From: Coptis chinensis
Taxonomy: Eukaryota > Streptophyta > Magnoliopsida > Ranunculales > Ranunculaceae
Length of the DNA: 64,000 nucleotides
NCBI GenBank assembly: GCA_015680905.1
Contig: CM027381.1
Location: 91,971,501 to 92,035,500, forward strand
Direction of reading: 5' to 3'
Both the position numbers and the translations under genes were made by a program. A model generated the notes under the pieces. That model was not told the DNA's origin and made no database searches. It saw only the letters and a list, made by a program, of their open reading frames with translations. Of the stretch, positions 1 through 12,600 are shown piece after piece; within the stretch, counting starts at the first letter, position 1; the number at the start of each line of letters is the position of its first letter.

Positions 1-267
1 TGGTTGTACTCAAAAAACAACAAACCATATGATAGTGGGTATAGGTTAGAATATAATAGGTAGATTGAGCAAATAGTATACTAACACAAAGCTATTGTAT
101 CTAAACCCGACATGTAAGGACTTCGGAAGCACGGGGACCGTGAATTTGACATATACTCACCATCGAAGCAGAATTTAGGATATCAATGGGCAAGAATGGG
201 ATGAGATTCGCATACTCCCAATTCCAGTCAAGTAAACGGGGAAAGAATTCCCAATCTTTGTCCGAAT

Positions 268-371
268 GAGGGAGATTCAATACTTTGCGTGGGTTTTCCG
301 CTATGAATTTTATATTTGCGTGTGCTATGAATTTTATATAATATTTGCGTGGGTTTCTGCTATGAATTTTA
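268..371. repeat. Short tandem repeat, about 30-bp unit, 3 copies
   Basis: Three imperfect copies of a unit containing TTTGCGTGGG and GCTATGAATTTTAT follow each other. The rest of 1-1120 shows only AT-rich sequence with purine-rich patches (around 780-960) and no gene that I can support. Confidence 0.7.
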
Positions 372-1119
372 TCTCTCAACTCAAATATTTTGAACTGCTT
401 TTCTCCAAGCTTTTTCTTTTATTTTTTGGGCTCTCCTTAACTGGTTTGATGGTGTATCTACAAGGAAAACTAAAGGTCTCGTGACACTAGGCTTCAAGAT
501 ATATTTTAGCATAACAAGTTCAAGAATGCCTAAGGTGCTTGTTTGGCATGCTTCAACAAAGACATACTTCTCAGTTAGTGTGTGTCGTGTACATGGATGG
601 ATAACCAAGAAAACTTATTTGAAGAACACAAGATATCAAATAAAAATCGAAATTTTTGTTGTATTTCAAAATAAATAACATACCTTTGAAGCAAACTAGC
701 ACCAAATTACTTGCGGGTTGTGGATTAAACACCTAGAGGAGTGTGAAAAAAAGCATAAAAGTGGAAATTAGTTAATGAATAAAAAGCATAAAAAAGCATA
801 AGAAGAAGGAAAAGGAAGAGAAAACTATTTGGATGTCGGGTGGCGTGAAGTGTTGTTTGGTTGAGAGAGAGAGAGGGGATGTCGGTGGCGGCAGAAGTGT
901 TTGTTTGTTTGGTTGTAAAAACAGGGGATGAAAAATATGAGCGAGAAGAGAGAAGAGAGAAGAGCGCGATTTTTTTCTCGCCCAAAATTCTAATTTTCGA
1001 TTTATTTAGTTTCTATTATTTTTTTTTTTTTTTTGCTAATCTAGTTTTTATTATCTTAATAACCTTTACGGTTTTATGTCAAAACAAAACTTTATAAATA
1101 CGTTACAAATTAATTCTCA

Positions 1120-1249
1120 AATCCGGGAAAATTAACTAACACATTATTTGCAATTTTAACGCTAAATAAACGTTAGGAACTTAGTTACGCCTAGAAGCGT
1201 TAGTAAACAAAAAAAGTGTGCGTTACTGATTTTCTGTTTTGGTGTAGTG
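1120..1249. mobile_element. CACTA (EnSpm) transposon terminus, partial
   Basis: The stretch ends in the reverse complement of a CACTA terminus: read from 1249 leftward it begins CACTACACCAAAACAG. Subterminal motifs containing AACGC/GCGTTA recur in direct and inverted orientation between 1150 and 1225, as is usual for CACTA elements. No matching left terminus is visible upstream, so the other end is outside the window or lost. No transposase is visible. Confidence 0.7.
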
Positions 1250-4200
1250 ATAGGTCTTGCAACATTCAAACATTCCTGATACCCCACAAGTTAGCTAAAT
1301 ACATATATAAACAGGTGCAAAAGGGAATGAAGTGAAATCCGCACTGAGAAGGAAACCAAGTAACCATATAAACAAAGTAATTAAGAGCAATCAATTGATA
1401 GGGATTATCTAACCTGTAAAATTTGTGATGGTTACAAAGGTTACCCTCATATGGATGTTATTCTCAACTGGTGTGACATGTATCAAGTTAACCAACAAGT
1501 TCCAGGGTATTTCATTCCGTTACCAAATTCACATTTGTAGGGTAACCTGTCAAGAACGGGAAACTAAGTTAACCAACAAATACAACTATGAAGAGGCAAA
1601 GGGTCATGCACTTTAGAAAGGAGGGTTACTTGAACATAATGGTTCCAATGAAAGTGACCCAAAGAGCAGCATCCCAAATGGTGGAGAAATAAGAGCTTTT
1701 AAGAATACACACGGTGGTAATCTAAGTTGGCCATCTGCAATTAATATTCTAAAACTGTTATGATACGGAAAAAAATAATAATAATGTGCATAAATAATAA
1801 TGTAGGTAGTCACAACCTAAATACATTTGCAATTCACTCACAAAATTTATATACAACACTCAATAATAAAAGGATAATAAAATGGAAATAGTAAATAGAG
1901 TGATTCCGAGTCATTTATATTCTTCACAAATGATTTAATGATGTTGCCACAAAAAAAAACAATGGGCTAAATTAAAAATTCTTTGTGATGAGATGGATAA
2001 GCATGTTGAAAATATTTACTTAGGCCCAACCCAATTTCAATGGGCTAATTTGTTTTTGGCCCGTGCTTCACATTGCATTGGTCTAATGCGTGTATTAACA
2101 CTTTTAAATTATGTTAATCTCCTTCCGCTCATACCTTATAATACCAATGTCTCCCCCAATCAAAACTCTTGGCAACTTCTAGAGTGTGGTATCATCCTTT
2201 TTGTATTAGTTTTAGTCTACGGACCAATCATGAATACAACATTCACTTACTTAATAAGTATTACATGAGCAAAATTTAGGCATAGTGCAAATAACTTCAC
2301 AAAAACTATAAATTACTACTACTTAAAAGTTAAAAATGACTAAATTCTTGGAAATAAAGATGCTTATTTAAAATGTAAATGAATGAAATTCTTCATCTGT
2401 GATTCACACAAAACTTGGAGATAGCTACCTTTGCCACACTAAAATCCCTGAAGTCTTCATTGGTCAAGTTGACTTCTTGATATATGTGGATGAGTTTCCT
2501 AACAGGTTATGTGATTGTAAATGCGGATATCAATCTTAGAACTATATCAAACCCACTACTTGTATCTAAAATTGACTTGAGAAAAAACTACATATTACAT
2601 TAACAAATGTGCAAAACAAACGAAAAAAATTAGAAAAAAAAATTCAAAGAAAGTGATGGCACAATTCTGTAGTGATGTAAGTTCAAAGCTATCAACAGAT
2701 GCAATCGTGTTAAACTACAAAAAATAACCTCTGGCAAAGAAAAAAAAACCCACAACCAAAAACCCAAGTAGGAAGAAAAAAAAAAAAAAAAAAACTTGCT
2801 TTTACCTCGTGATTATGCCCACCATTATGAAGTTAATTTCTAGTAGATGAATCCTCGTGGGATGAGAGAGGAGGAAAGATGATGGGTTTTGGGAAGAGGT
2901 ACGGTGGGTTATAGAATAGTGTTTGTTTGGGTTTTCTACGTGAAGAAGAAAGTCGGGTTTTGTAGAGTTGAGTTAAACTTCCTTTTTTGTTCTCCACTTA
3001 GCTTTTTTCGTAATCCCCCCGTGACATACTGACATATAAGAAATGCTTCATGAGCCATTTAATAACCGAGTCACATTGATTGTAATTATCAATTAAAATC
3101 TTAGTATACCACTAAGCATGTCAGATCTAATTAAGATATCAACAATCAAACACATATAGACCACACAAAAAAAAGACTATGCGGGTACGAATAAAAAGGT
3201 CATTATTTAGTTGGCTAACAAAAATAAATGAGAATATAAACCAATTGCATAAAAGCAAAGGCTATTCACATGGTTTTAAAATTTTCTAGTCCGAAGTTGC
3301 CTCCAACATTAATGGCAACAACAAAGCAACTACTCAAAAGAAGAAAATGACAGCGCCAAAACGTAGTACTGTTTACTACATTAGTCACTGACATTTTGGG
3401 ACTAACAAATTTTTCTAGGAATTCTTTTTGTTTTATGATGATATGCATCGCTTTGTCTTCTTACATAAATCTTGACAGGGGAAGAAATGTTTTTTATCTT
3501 AATTTAATTGTTTTTCTTTTGGATTTAAGTGTTTAACTTTTGAGGTTTACATAAAATTCCATTTTCTCTCCTCTTTTTAAGTAATCCCCTGGCGACGTGG
3601 ATAGCCCTCGGATCATACATTTTAATGGAATTAATAATAATCTCCAATCACATTGCACAATAACCCAATGTGTAGACGTAATAAGTTCAATGAAAGCATT
3701 AATTGAAAAATAGCATAGGATCTATTGACAACTCTGTGTGACCTCGGATATTAACAATAACAAAAAAGGTAAGAATTATTAGCGCTTTGCGACATCTAGG
3801 AACACGCTTGTACAGTCTAGCATTTAGGTACAATAATCACTTATATTTTTCTTTTATCAGTTCCATATGCAAACTCATATGAATCAGTCAACACATATAC
3901 TTATAAAATCCAATCTAGCTACAAAGAAAAATAAAATAAAAGATATTTAAATTCGCCAAAGCATATCTTGTAAGACATTTGCATCTTTTTTTTCTCTCTC
4001 GACGAAAAGAGAACATGGAATATGACTTGCCAATGACTTCAACCTCTAACAAAGCACCGAAAGTCCACAAATAAATGAACCCGATTAGTGCGGAGCGCTT
4101 GAGTAGCTAATACAAAAGCGGACAACTATGGCAAGTCGGCATACTCCATTGAGTTCTAAGATACCAATTACATTTGGTGTCATGTGTGTGGTGTGCAAAA

Positions 4201-5159
4201 CTTAATCTAGACACTTAATCTGCTCATCATCCTCAAAACAATTATTAGTGTGACCATTACTAATACCTTCCCAAGACCCTTCTAAGCGTAAAGTTGTAAA
4301 ATTCAACCTCCAACAGTACTTATCAATAAACAAATTCTCGTGCATCATAGTCGCTGATTAGGGGTGTTGACTATATATCATCAGACATCAATGGGGTATT
4401 CCAATATTGTTTAGTGTCCAATAAAACAATATAATCTATAGACACAATTATCAGTAAACTACACAAATTGAAAGAACAATGCAAACCAAAAGAGTAAAAA
4501 AATTAAAATATTGTATCTTGAATAGGCTCAGCTGCTTCGGAGGCAGTAGCAAAGGGCCAACTTGAAACGTAGAACAATCACCCCTAGAGGGGGAAACTAA
4601 GTCATTAGAGTGGTGAGGAACGACAACAGAGCAGAGACACGAACAATCAACACGATGGTTATTGATTTACAGTAATGGTGGACACCCTCATAGATGAGGA
4701 AAAAGGATTGTATAAAGATGAAGAATGCTGAAAGTATTAAAACTTCAAACAGTAAATATTTGTTGAATTCAAACGACTTGATCGTAAACTTCTTTGTGGT
4801 TGATTGCGATGAAAGAATGTAACTTCTGTAAAACTGATTGTGCCTGGATGTGATGATATAACTCATAATCACGTCATTAGTTAAGCTATACGCATTACCG
4901 CAATGGTGTGTGCGTGGCTCTGTGATAATATAAAACCAAGTTTATTTAGAATTTAAACATTTTACAGATGTGAGAAACAGGTTGAGCAATTCTACTAACA
5001 TGTACACACATAAACAGAAGTGTAACCACGCAAGCAAGTGGATGCAGATACACAAAAAAAAGATAAAGAAATCGTCTATCCTAAAAAAGTGAGCAAGCCA
5101 TTCAGTCAAGAGCAATCATGCAATTTACTACGAAGATTAAACTTAATTAGTATCAACAT
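1250..5159. other. AT-rich intergenic stretch without a recognisable gene
   Basis: No conserved coding segment was seen on either strand. Two short pieces, 3585-3610 and 4670-4712, resemble the GTCCAC-containing 5' ends of the Helitron-like elements further right, but are too degraded to call. Poly-A/T runs are common. Confidence 0.5.
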
Positions 5160-5167
5160 ACTGGCAT

Positions 5168-5985
5168 TAGGGGTGGGAATTTGGCCCTAACGACCCTAAC
5201 CCGGCCCTAACCGACCCGACCCTAAGCCCTATAAAGCCCTCACAACTAAAGCCCTCACAGAGTTTAGGGCAGGGCCGACCCGACCCTAAGGCCTTCTAGG
5301 GCAGGGCTAGGGCTAAGGTTCTGAAACATAAGCTCGACCCTAATTCAGCCCTAGTTATAGTTTAACATTTTCACTATAAATACAAGTCCATAATTGTCCA
5401 ACTCTTTGTTAAATATTTTAAATTAAAATAACATTGTCATTTGTAATTTATCACTTACACCCAAAAGTACTTCCAATAACTTGTTTTATATAACAAAAAC
5501 TTGTCAACCTATCTAACAGCCATGAAGAACAATGAGCACTAGCCTAATAAAAAAATAAGACTTTATTCCTTTGATCATCAAATCAAAGTCTAGAACTTAT
5601 TATTCTCAATTTATTTTCCCACTTACTTCTTATAAATTATATTTTTATTCACATCCAAGCCAAGTCTAAAACTAAAGGTTTCCGTCCACACCATTAAAGC
5701 GAAATACATAACAGACATTTGTAACATAGAAACCAAAAAAACAACCTTTGTCTGAAAAATGACATTTGTAAAACGAAGAATATATATAGGCCTGGCTCTA
5801 AAACCCGACCCTAAAGCATTTAAAGAGGGCTTAGGGTAGGGTCAGGGCTTGAGATTTAGACTTGTGACCCAAACGACCCGACCACTATCTCGACTTTTTT
5901 TTAGGGCCGACCCGGCCTTAATATTTAAAGGGCTTTTAAATGTTTAGGGTCGAGCTAGCCCGACCCGGCCCATTGCCCACCCCTA
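5168..5985. mobile_element. Non-autonomous hAT-type element with perfect 8-bp target duplication
   Basis: The element starts TAGGGGTGGGAA and its right end, reverse-complemented, starts TAGGGGTGGGCAATGG. It is flanked by an exact 8-bp duplication ACTGGCAT (5160-5167 and 5986-5993). An 8-bp duplication with TAGGG-type ends is diagnostic of hAT transposons. The 818-bp interior has no ORF of note, so it is a MITE-like passenger. The subterminal regions are unusual, being packed with CCCTAA/TTAGGG-like and CCCGACC motifs on opposite strands. The intact target duplication suggests a moderately recent insertion. Confidence 0.88.
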
Positions 5986-5993
5986 ACTGGCAT

Positions 5994-7613
5994 ACCGCAT
6001 CAACAGAAGCCTCTGCAGGACCTCTGATCGTACGTTCATAACCAAAGAAGATTCAATGAGACAACCCACATAAACTCAAACTAAAGCATAAATAACAAAT
6101 TAACAAACTTCTATGAAACTGCTTAAGCAAAGAAGAAATTTCTGATATTACGGACGGTTAGTGATGTTTCGTGGCAGTCATTGGTCTTTAGCATTAGTAG
6201 AATTACACGTGGGAGTCTCCTTAGAAGCTCCGAGATTTGAGGGAAATACTGAGAAGCATACATCTGTGAAAGGGAGCAACACAATGAAGCAAAGGATAAC
6301 AAAGTTTGATAAAACATTAAACTAAACTTGCTAATCAGAACAACAATGTGATCTATTTTTTAAAAATATTGGAACATTATCCTAAATAACCCCTCAACCC
6401 TTGAACCACCCTTCCCAGATAACGGTGGAAAAAGGTCCTAAGACCTGGGGACTTCTAAGGCTTCAGCAGAGGGACAGTAATAGTGCAAGATCATTAGTGG
6501 GTCTGCACAGCATCACAAACGTTCTTTAATTTGGTCCTAAGTTAAAAGCATTGGTCTAGATTAAAGTTATGACTTTTAGGCTCTACAAACTAAAAGTACA
6601 AATACAGCCATTCACTAACTATACAAACAACATCTCCATTGCAACTCAATTCAACGTTTTTGCAATGCTAAAAATTTCTTATTCTTTTTTAAGATATCAA
6701 AGCGTTCTTATGGGTGATGGCTCTAAAGATATCAAAGTGTTTTTGCATTGAAATTTCTTACCTTAGAAACTAAGGGTCCTAAGAACTGGAATCTGTCTGT
6801 CCAAGTCTTCTTAACACCTACTCATTTTTTGACAAAATGTTTAACAGAAACTCATTTTCTTTTCATGCCTAAATCTCATTCAAACTGAGACAAAGACAAA
6901 CAAAACAATGAACATCAATTATTAAAAAAAATGGGTTTTCTTCATCATAAATTGTTGCGAATTACAGTCACTAACCTAAATCTCATTTCTACAAATTTCC
7001 ATACAGTAGAGAGAAAGAGAGATATACCTCTTCGGCAAGTTGAAGATTGTTGGTGCGACTCCCTAGTTAAGAGGCGAGAGTGAGATTGTGGGAATTTATT
7101 AGGGTGAAAGAGGGTTCATTTTTTTTTATCACATTTTCTTCCCGCCCATTGGCAATGAAAACGGTCTTTAAACACTTGCTAATTTCTTCTTACACTGAGA
7201 AAGCCCAATAAGAATTCCCAGCCAAACAAATCTATAGTGGCCCCGATTGGTTGCATAGCAAATTAGCAATATGAGCCTGATACACTGGTGGAGGTAAAGG
7301 AATCAACAATACCGTTGCTCTTATCAATTCAGGCCTTTCAACTTCAAAGCTTGTAGATCAATCAATGTTGGAAAGTTTGCTGGAGCAAAGTTTGTATGTG
7401 AGAACACATACAAAAGTCACAAAGATCATGTAGAGAATGCTGCTTCGTATGGTAATTTATTTAATTGAGATATTTGATAGTTAATGTACATGTTGCTAGA
7501 CTTAATTAAGTAAACTCAAAACTCTCATTCCAGTGTACATGCATGATATAGTAATTTAAATAGTTCAAACCCAAAAACTTAATTGATAAAGAATGGTAGC
7601 AGTAGCAAATAAC
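5994..7613. other. Intergenic stretch, nothing recognised
   Basis: AT-rich sequence without a conserved coding segment, an RNA gene that I can recognise, or a clear repeat end. Confidence 0.5.
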
Positions 7614-7793
7614 CTGGAGTTCTGAACGGTCACTGTCATTGCCTTTTATAACTAAACGATCAGCAGCTGGGTCAATGACCCTATTCCATGGCCTCATAGT
7701 GAGAATCCCAACGAACAGTGCATACAAATCTTCTCTAGCACCCAATTTCATGCTATTTTGCTTTATTGCATTAGCATCAGCAAATACCAATGC
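7614..7793 (-). pseudogene. Orphan 60-codon exon, unidentified protein
   Basis: On the minus strand an open 180-bp segment is bounded exactly by a CTGCAG acceptor and a CAG|GT donor and encodes 60 codons in phase 0. The peptide begins ALVFADANAIKQN and contains ILTMRPWNRVIDPAADRLVI. It reads like one internal exon of a conserved protein, but I do not recognise the family. No partner exon is visible nearby. It lies just inside the 5' end of a Helitron-like element of the same orientation, so it is most simply a captured host exon. Confidence 0.5.
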
Positions 7794-7904
7794 CTGCAGG
7801 ATCAAAAATCTGAAAAGGAAATCTTAATAAGTTTCTTTTAGACATACATGGCATGCAGCCAAGCATGGGGTCAATTTCTTAAGGGAAGAAGATTTGTACT
7901 CAAG

Positions 7905-8130
7905 GGTTGTTTTTAATTTTAGTCGTGGGTTTTTCTTTTTAGGAACAGTCGTGGGTTTTTTAGGCGGGTTTCCGTTCTAAGTGGGAGACATGTATCGCAG
8001 TTTTTTTCTCCCTTTTTTTAGTAATTCCTCTCTCTCCTCGATTTTTTTCGTGAGTAAAATAGGGTACTTAAAATTTGCTGAGGTGGACACCCTCAGAGAC
8101 CAGGAAAAGGGACTGCTATTATATATATAA
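7905..8130 (-). mobile_element. Helitron-like 5' terminal region (element A)
   Basis: Read on the minus strand from 8130, the sequence begins with a TA run followed by ATAGCAGTCCCTTTTCC, then GGTGTCCACCTCAGC and AATTTTAAGTACCCTAT. The same roughly 220 bp recurs at 17935-18160, and the first 60-90 bp recur before 14797, 15688 and 21215. A conserved 5' end with divergent interiors is typical of non-autonomous Helitrons. The 3' end of this copy could not be located on its left side. Confidence 0.55.
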
Positions 8131-8214
8131 CTAGTTTTCAAACCCGTCCTACAAACGGGTGCTGTTATATTATAGTGATCACTCATTCAATTTTTTTGCA
8201 AAGTGTGAAAACCC

Positions 8215-9610
8215 ATAAAAAAGAAACAACCCAGGTTGCCGATTTCCCGTTAATTAATTATTCCTTAAGCACTTGCTTTGAGTTTTCGATTTCTTGTTAA
8301 TTATTTTTTGAGGTTAGTTCGATGTTGTTGCATTCAGTTTTCGATTTCCCATTAATTTTTCTTGGAGATTAGTTTGTTGCATTTGTATCCTATTTCGAAA
8401 TCCCGTTAATTATTATTTTATATTAGTTTGATGTATTTGCATTCATTTTCCGATTTCTCATTAATTATTCTTTAATGTTAATTCAATGTAATTACATCTA
8501 GTTTCCGATTTTGCCGTTAAGTATTCTTTGAAGTTATAGTTCAATATAGTTACATCTAGTTTCTAATTTTCCGTTAATTATTCTTTGAGGTTAGTTCTAT
8601 GTAGTTGTATCAAAAATTTGCCGTTAATTATTATTCAATGTTAATTCAATGATTTGCATCAAGTTTCTAATTTCTCGTTAATTATTCTTTGAAGTTAGTT
8701 CAATGTAGTTACATCCAATTTCCGATTTTCAGTTAATTATTCTTTGAAGTTTGTTCAATGTAGTTATATCTAATTTCCGATTTTTCGTTAATTATTTTTT
8801 GAGGTTAGTTCGTTTGAAGCATTTGCATTTATTTTCTTATTTTCTATTAATTATTCTTTGAAGTTTGTTCTATGTAGTTGCATCCAAAATTTCCCGTTCA
8901 ATGTGTATGTAGTTACATCCAGTTTTCAATTTTTCATTAATTATTCTTTGAGGTTAGTTTGATGCATTCACATTAAGTTTCCAATTTCTCGTTAAGGTTA
9001 GTTCAATGCATTTGCATTGCGAGTTTCTGATTTTTCGTTAATTATTCTTTGAAATTAGTTCAATATAGTTGCATCGAGTTTCTCATTTCCCATTAATTAT
9101 TCTTTGAGGTTAGTTCAATGCTTTTGCATCCAGTTGTCGATTTCCCGTTAATTATTTTTTGAAGTTAGTTCAATGCATTTGCGTCTAATTTCTTATTTTC
9201 CGTTAATTTTTCTTTGAAGTTAGTTCAATGTATTTTCATCTAGTTTTCGATTTTTTTGTTAGTTATTCTTTGAGGTTAGTTTGATGCGTTCACATCAAGT
9301 TTCCAATTTCGTTGAGGTTAGTTCAATGCATTTGCATTCATGAAGTTTCGATTTTTTTAGTTAATTATTCTTTGAAATTAGTTCAATATAGTTGCATTGA
9401 GTTTCTCATTTCCGTTAATTATTCTTTGAGGTTAGTTCAATGCATTTGCATCCGGTTTGTCGATTTTCCGTTAATTATTTTTGAAGTTAGTTCAATGCAT
9501 TTCGTCTAATTTCTTATTTTACATTAATTTTTCTTTAAAGTTAGTTCAATGTATTTTCATCTAGTTTTCGATTTTTACATTAGTTATTCTTTGAGGTTAG
9601 TTCAATAATT
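8215..9610. repeat. 1.4-kb minisatellite, about 55-bp unit, with a 322-bp higher-order repeat
   Basis: About two dozen imperfect copies of a unit with the consensus elements TTTCCGATTTTCCGTTAATT, ATTCTTTGAGGTTAGTTCAA and TGCATTTGCATC run in tandem. The last part is organised at a higher level: a block of about six units at 8954-9275 is repeated, in the same unit order and with the same unit-specific variants, at 9276-9596. The array sits immediately inside the hairpin 3' end of Helitron-like element B, a position where tandem repeats are known to accumulate in Helitrons. Confidence 0.9.
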
Positions 9611-12600
9611 GCCTCAAAAAAGACATGGGCGATTGTAAGAACTTCTGAAAGAGAGTAGATAGTAATGACTTTAACTACGATGTTGCAGGTATATTCAAGA
9701 ACATGAGCACTGATATGTGTACTGTGTAGTACCTTAATCCATCAAGATTGTTCCAATGTCCCATTTGCCAAAGAACTCAAGAACTCCTCTTCATGGTTTA
9801 GTATTTTAAAACCATCTACTCAATGTAATTCTTATTAGTACCATTAGAACGTAACACACATGTCTAATGAACGTAATTCTTTTGGCTTGCTACGTATATA
9901 GTTGATGATCAGTTGATTGAAGTACCCCAACCATTTTAAAAGAAAATGCAATTATATTATTAAGGTGTATTGGGTTTTCAAATTGGTTTGGGCCTTTCAA
10001 TTATTTTAGTTGTCAAGACCTTTTTCGTTGAAAAACGCATTATTTGTGTAAAAATGCACAAATTTGTGACTGGGAGTTGCTACATTAATTAGCACATACG
10101 TACGTTAAATCAAATAAACAACTGCAAAATACATATTTAGTGAGGATCAAATTATATTTTCCATTGAACCATAGATAAACTCGACGTTCCTTCGACACTA
10201 ACTATAAGCACCAAAAACGAAAATCATTATAAGTGGGAAATCTGGAAAGAATATCTCCACTATTTTTCAGAAGGCTGCAAAGACAATTCGCATTCATTGA
10301 ATCCGGCATCATAGCTGCACAAATGTGTCCAATAGTAATTCGAGATGCCAAAATGACGCCATAATCTAAATAGACTTAAACATAGAAAGACATCAATACA
10401 ACCAAATGAAATACAAAAAATATGAGAAAGAGAACACATAAATAGTCTTTCCTGGTTTCAAAAGTGAGGACGGTACCAAAAAGGGGTCACATTGTAAGAG
10501 CAACCGCCAAAGTATGCCCTCAATAGAGTACACAACATTGTATACGATCTTAACTTTCCCATAAACCCCATAAGAAGACCCTAATCACACATCCAATGTC
10601 GGTCATATTTGTAAATCGATTCCTTGAGGAAACTTAATCTTGAAGTAGGTAATTGCCTGTTTTAACACCGTTAAAGAGAGTTAGTACAAAACGTAATAAA
10701 TATTGAAGAGAATAAAAATTGAATATTTAAAATAAGTGAAACAAAGACAAAAAACAATCTTATTCACCTTTATATTCTCCTCATTGAATTCTTCCTCTCA
10801 TGGGTTCAAAAAAGGAATAACTTGCAATGAGTAATACATAAGTAGAAATAGGAGCAATGCCGTGCACAACTATGAAGAAAAAGATAATTACTGTACATAT
10901 TAAGATGGATTAGCCCATGCAAGAAAAATCATAAGCGGACAACAAAAACCGGCAAGAAGTTGAAGTAGTACCTGAACTCCAGTGGGGAGGTTGAAGGTTC
11001 AACCCATCTCAATCTGGACTCGAACAAAAGTAAGGTTCTTTTGGTTCAAACGATCCTCGGAAGGGTTCATTGGACGCATGCCCCTGTCCGCCATTTGGAA
11101 AGTTGTGAGGCGTTTTTTCTTTTAGTATATAACAATGAACAATAATGAAGTCGACTCAAACATATATTTAAGTAATTAAGCTTGGTCACCAATAAGAGGA
11201 ATCATATTGTACTGGATGCTAGAATAAAAAAAAGGTAGGAAAGATGTAGCTACTCTATAATTGCATTTTATACTTAGACTATGCTTAAATAGAGGTCTTA
11301 AAGAAAGTCTCATACTCTTTGTACCTTTTTTTGAGCACCTTAGCAGATCATGTGCATTGTTGCATATTGTCAAGCGAAAATTTTGATGCGCTTTAATCTA
11401 TTTGATATAGTTTCATGATCAGTATTAACTTGTGTCCTTACTCTTCTACCTCATGTGACATCATCTTCTAATAAAAATATTTCCAAGCTTTCCTGGTATT
11501 TCGTTACAACAAATTCCCAACTGCATACTAAGAAATAACCCCTTCTACAAATTAAATTCAAACCCATAGAGAAGTCATATTTACACCATTTTATCTTTTA
11601 TTCTATTAGGAAAACAATAATTTAAAACAATTAAAATTGGTTTACACCATTTAATCGTTTAGTTAGTAGTTTCAAGTTTGAAAATGGAACGGCTCAGCGC
11701 GACTAAAATAGGAAATCAGCAGCCGTAAAGGAGTAGGAAAACTGGATCCAAGTCAATTCATTTTACGTGGTCAAGACCATTCACCTATTCTTTTCCACCT
11801 GTTTTATCGAAGATTTTATTTTAATACTAACCAAACACTCTATGACCACCATAATTAGCGTAGTACACAAAGGTTTAGTCATCAGGGTCACTACCAACAA
11901 TCTTTCCAATAAACCAAGTAGAAGCAATTTTATTTCCTAGAAGAATTGTCAAAAAGCTTCGAACGGTGACTTCTTCTCTAAGTATGATCCTATAATTAAT
12001 TGGGAGACCCAATAACATAAGACGCTGAAATAACCCTTAAAAAAATCCCCTTTGGTACTATCCAATATAAACATCCTCACCGTGAGACTATGACCCCTCT
12101 ACAGATGAAGTCCTTCTAAATATCATATCCATGTTATAGGCTAATGACTACTCATCTGGTGTTAGCTATTACATAATCTTTCAATAATTTCAAGTTATAG
12201 AAGAACCATGAGAAAAAGGAAATAAGATCGATTGAAAGGTACATGGTATGGTATGAAATTTGAGATAAAAGCAGTGTACCTAGATAATTAGTACTTGAGT
12301 TGCCTGCTTGCATATTAGATTTTCTCGATCTCTTGGTGGAATGTCGCACTACTTGATACACTTAGCAGAAAAGGTGACAATCTAAACATTTTGAAATCCA
12401 GCACACTCAATTGACCATTTGCTCATTACAGTGACCACAATTTCCATAGCAGATCCCCTAAATGACCTACATCATAGAGATCACTATTATCTACTAACAA
12501 ATGTTAAATTTCTTAATAATTTGAAAGAACAAAAGAAGACTAATAATACATGATTAAGCATAACTTGCCTACTGTATAAGCATATTCTACTATAGATTAT

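Noticed and set aside
5168-5985. Interstitial telomeric repeat array
   Set aside because: The CCCTAA words are interspersed and subterminal within a TIR element with an 8-bp target duplication, not a tandem telomere array.
8215-9610. Regularly spaced repeats resembling a CRISPR array
   Set aside because: Units are directly tandem with no unique spacers, imperfect, and sit in plant nuclear DNA beside a Helitron end. It is a minisatellite.
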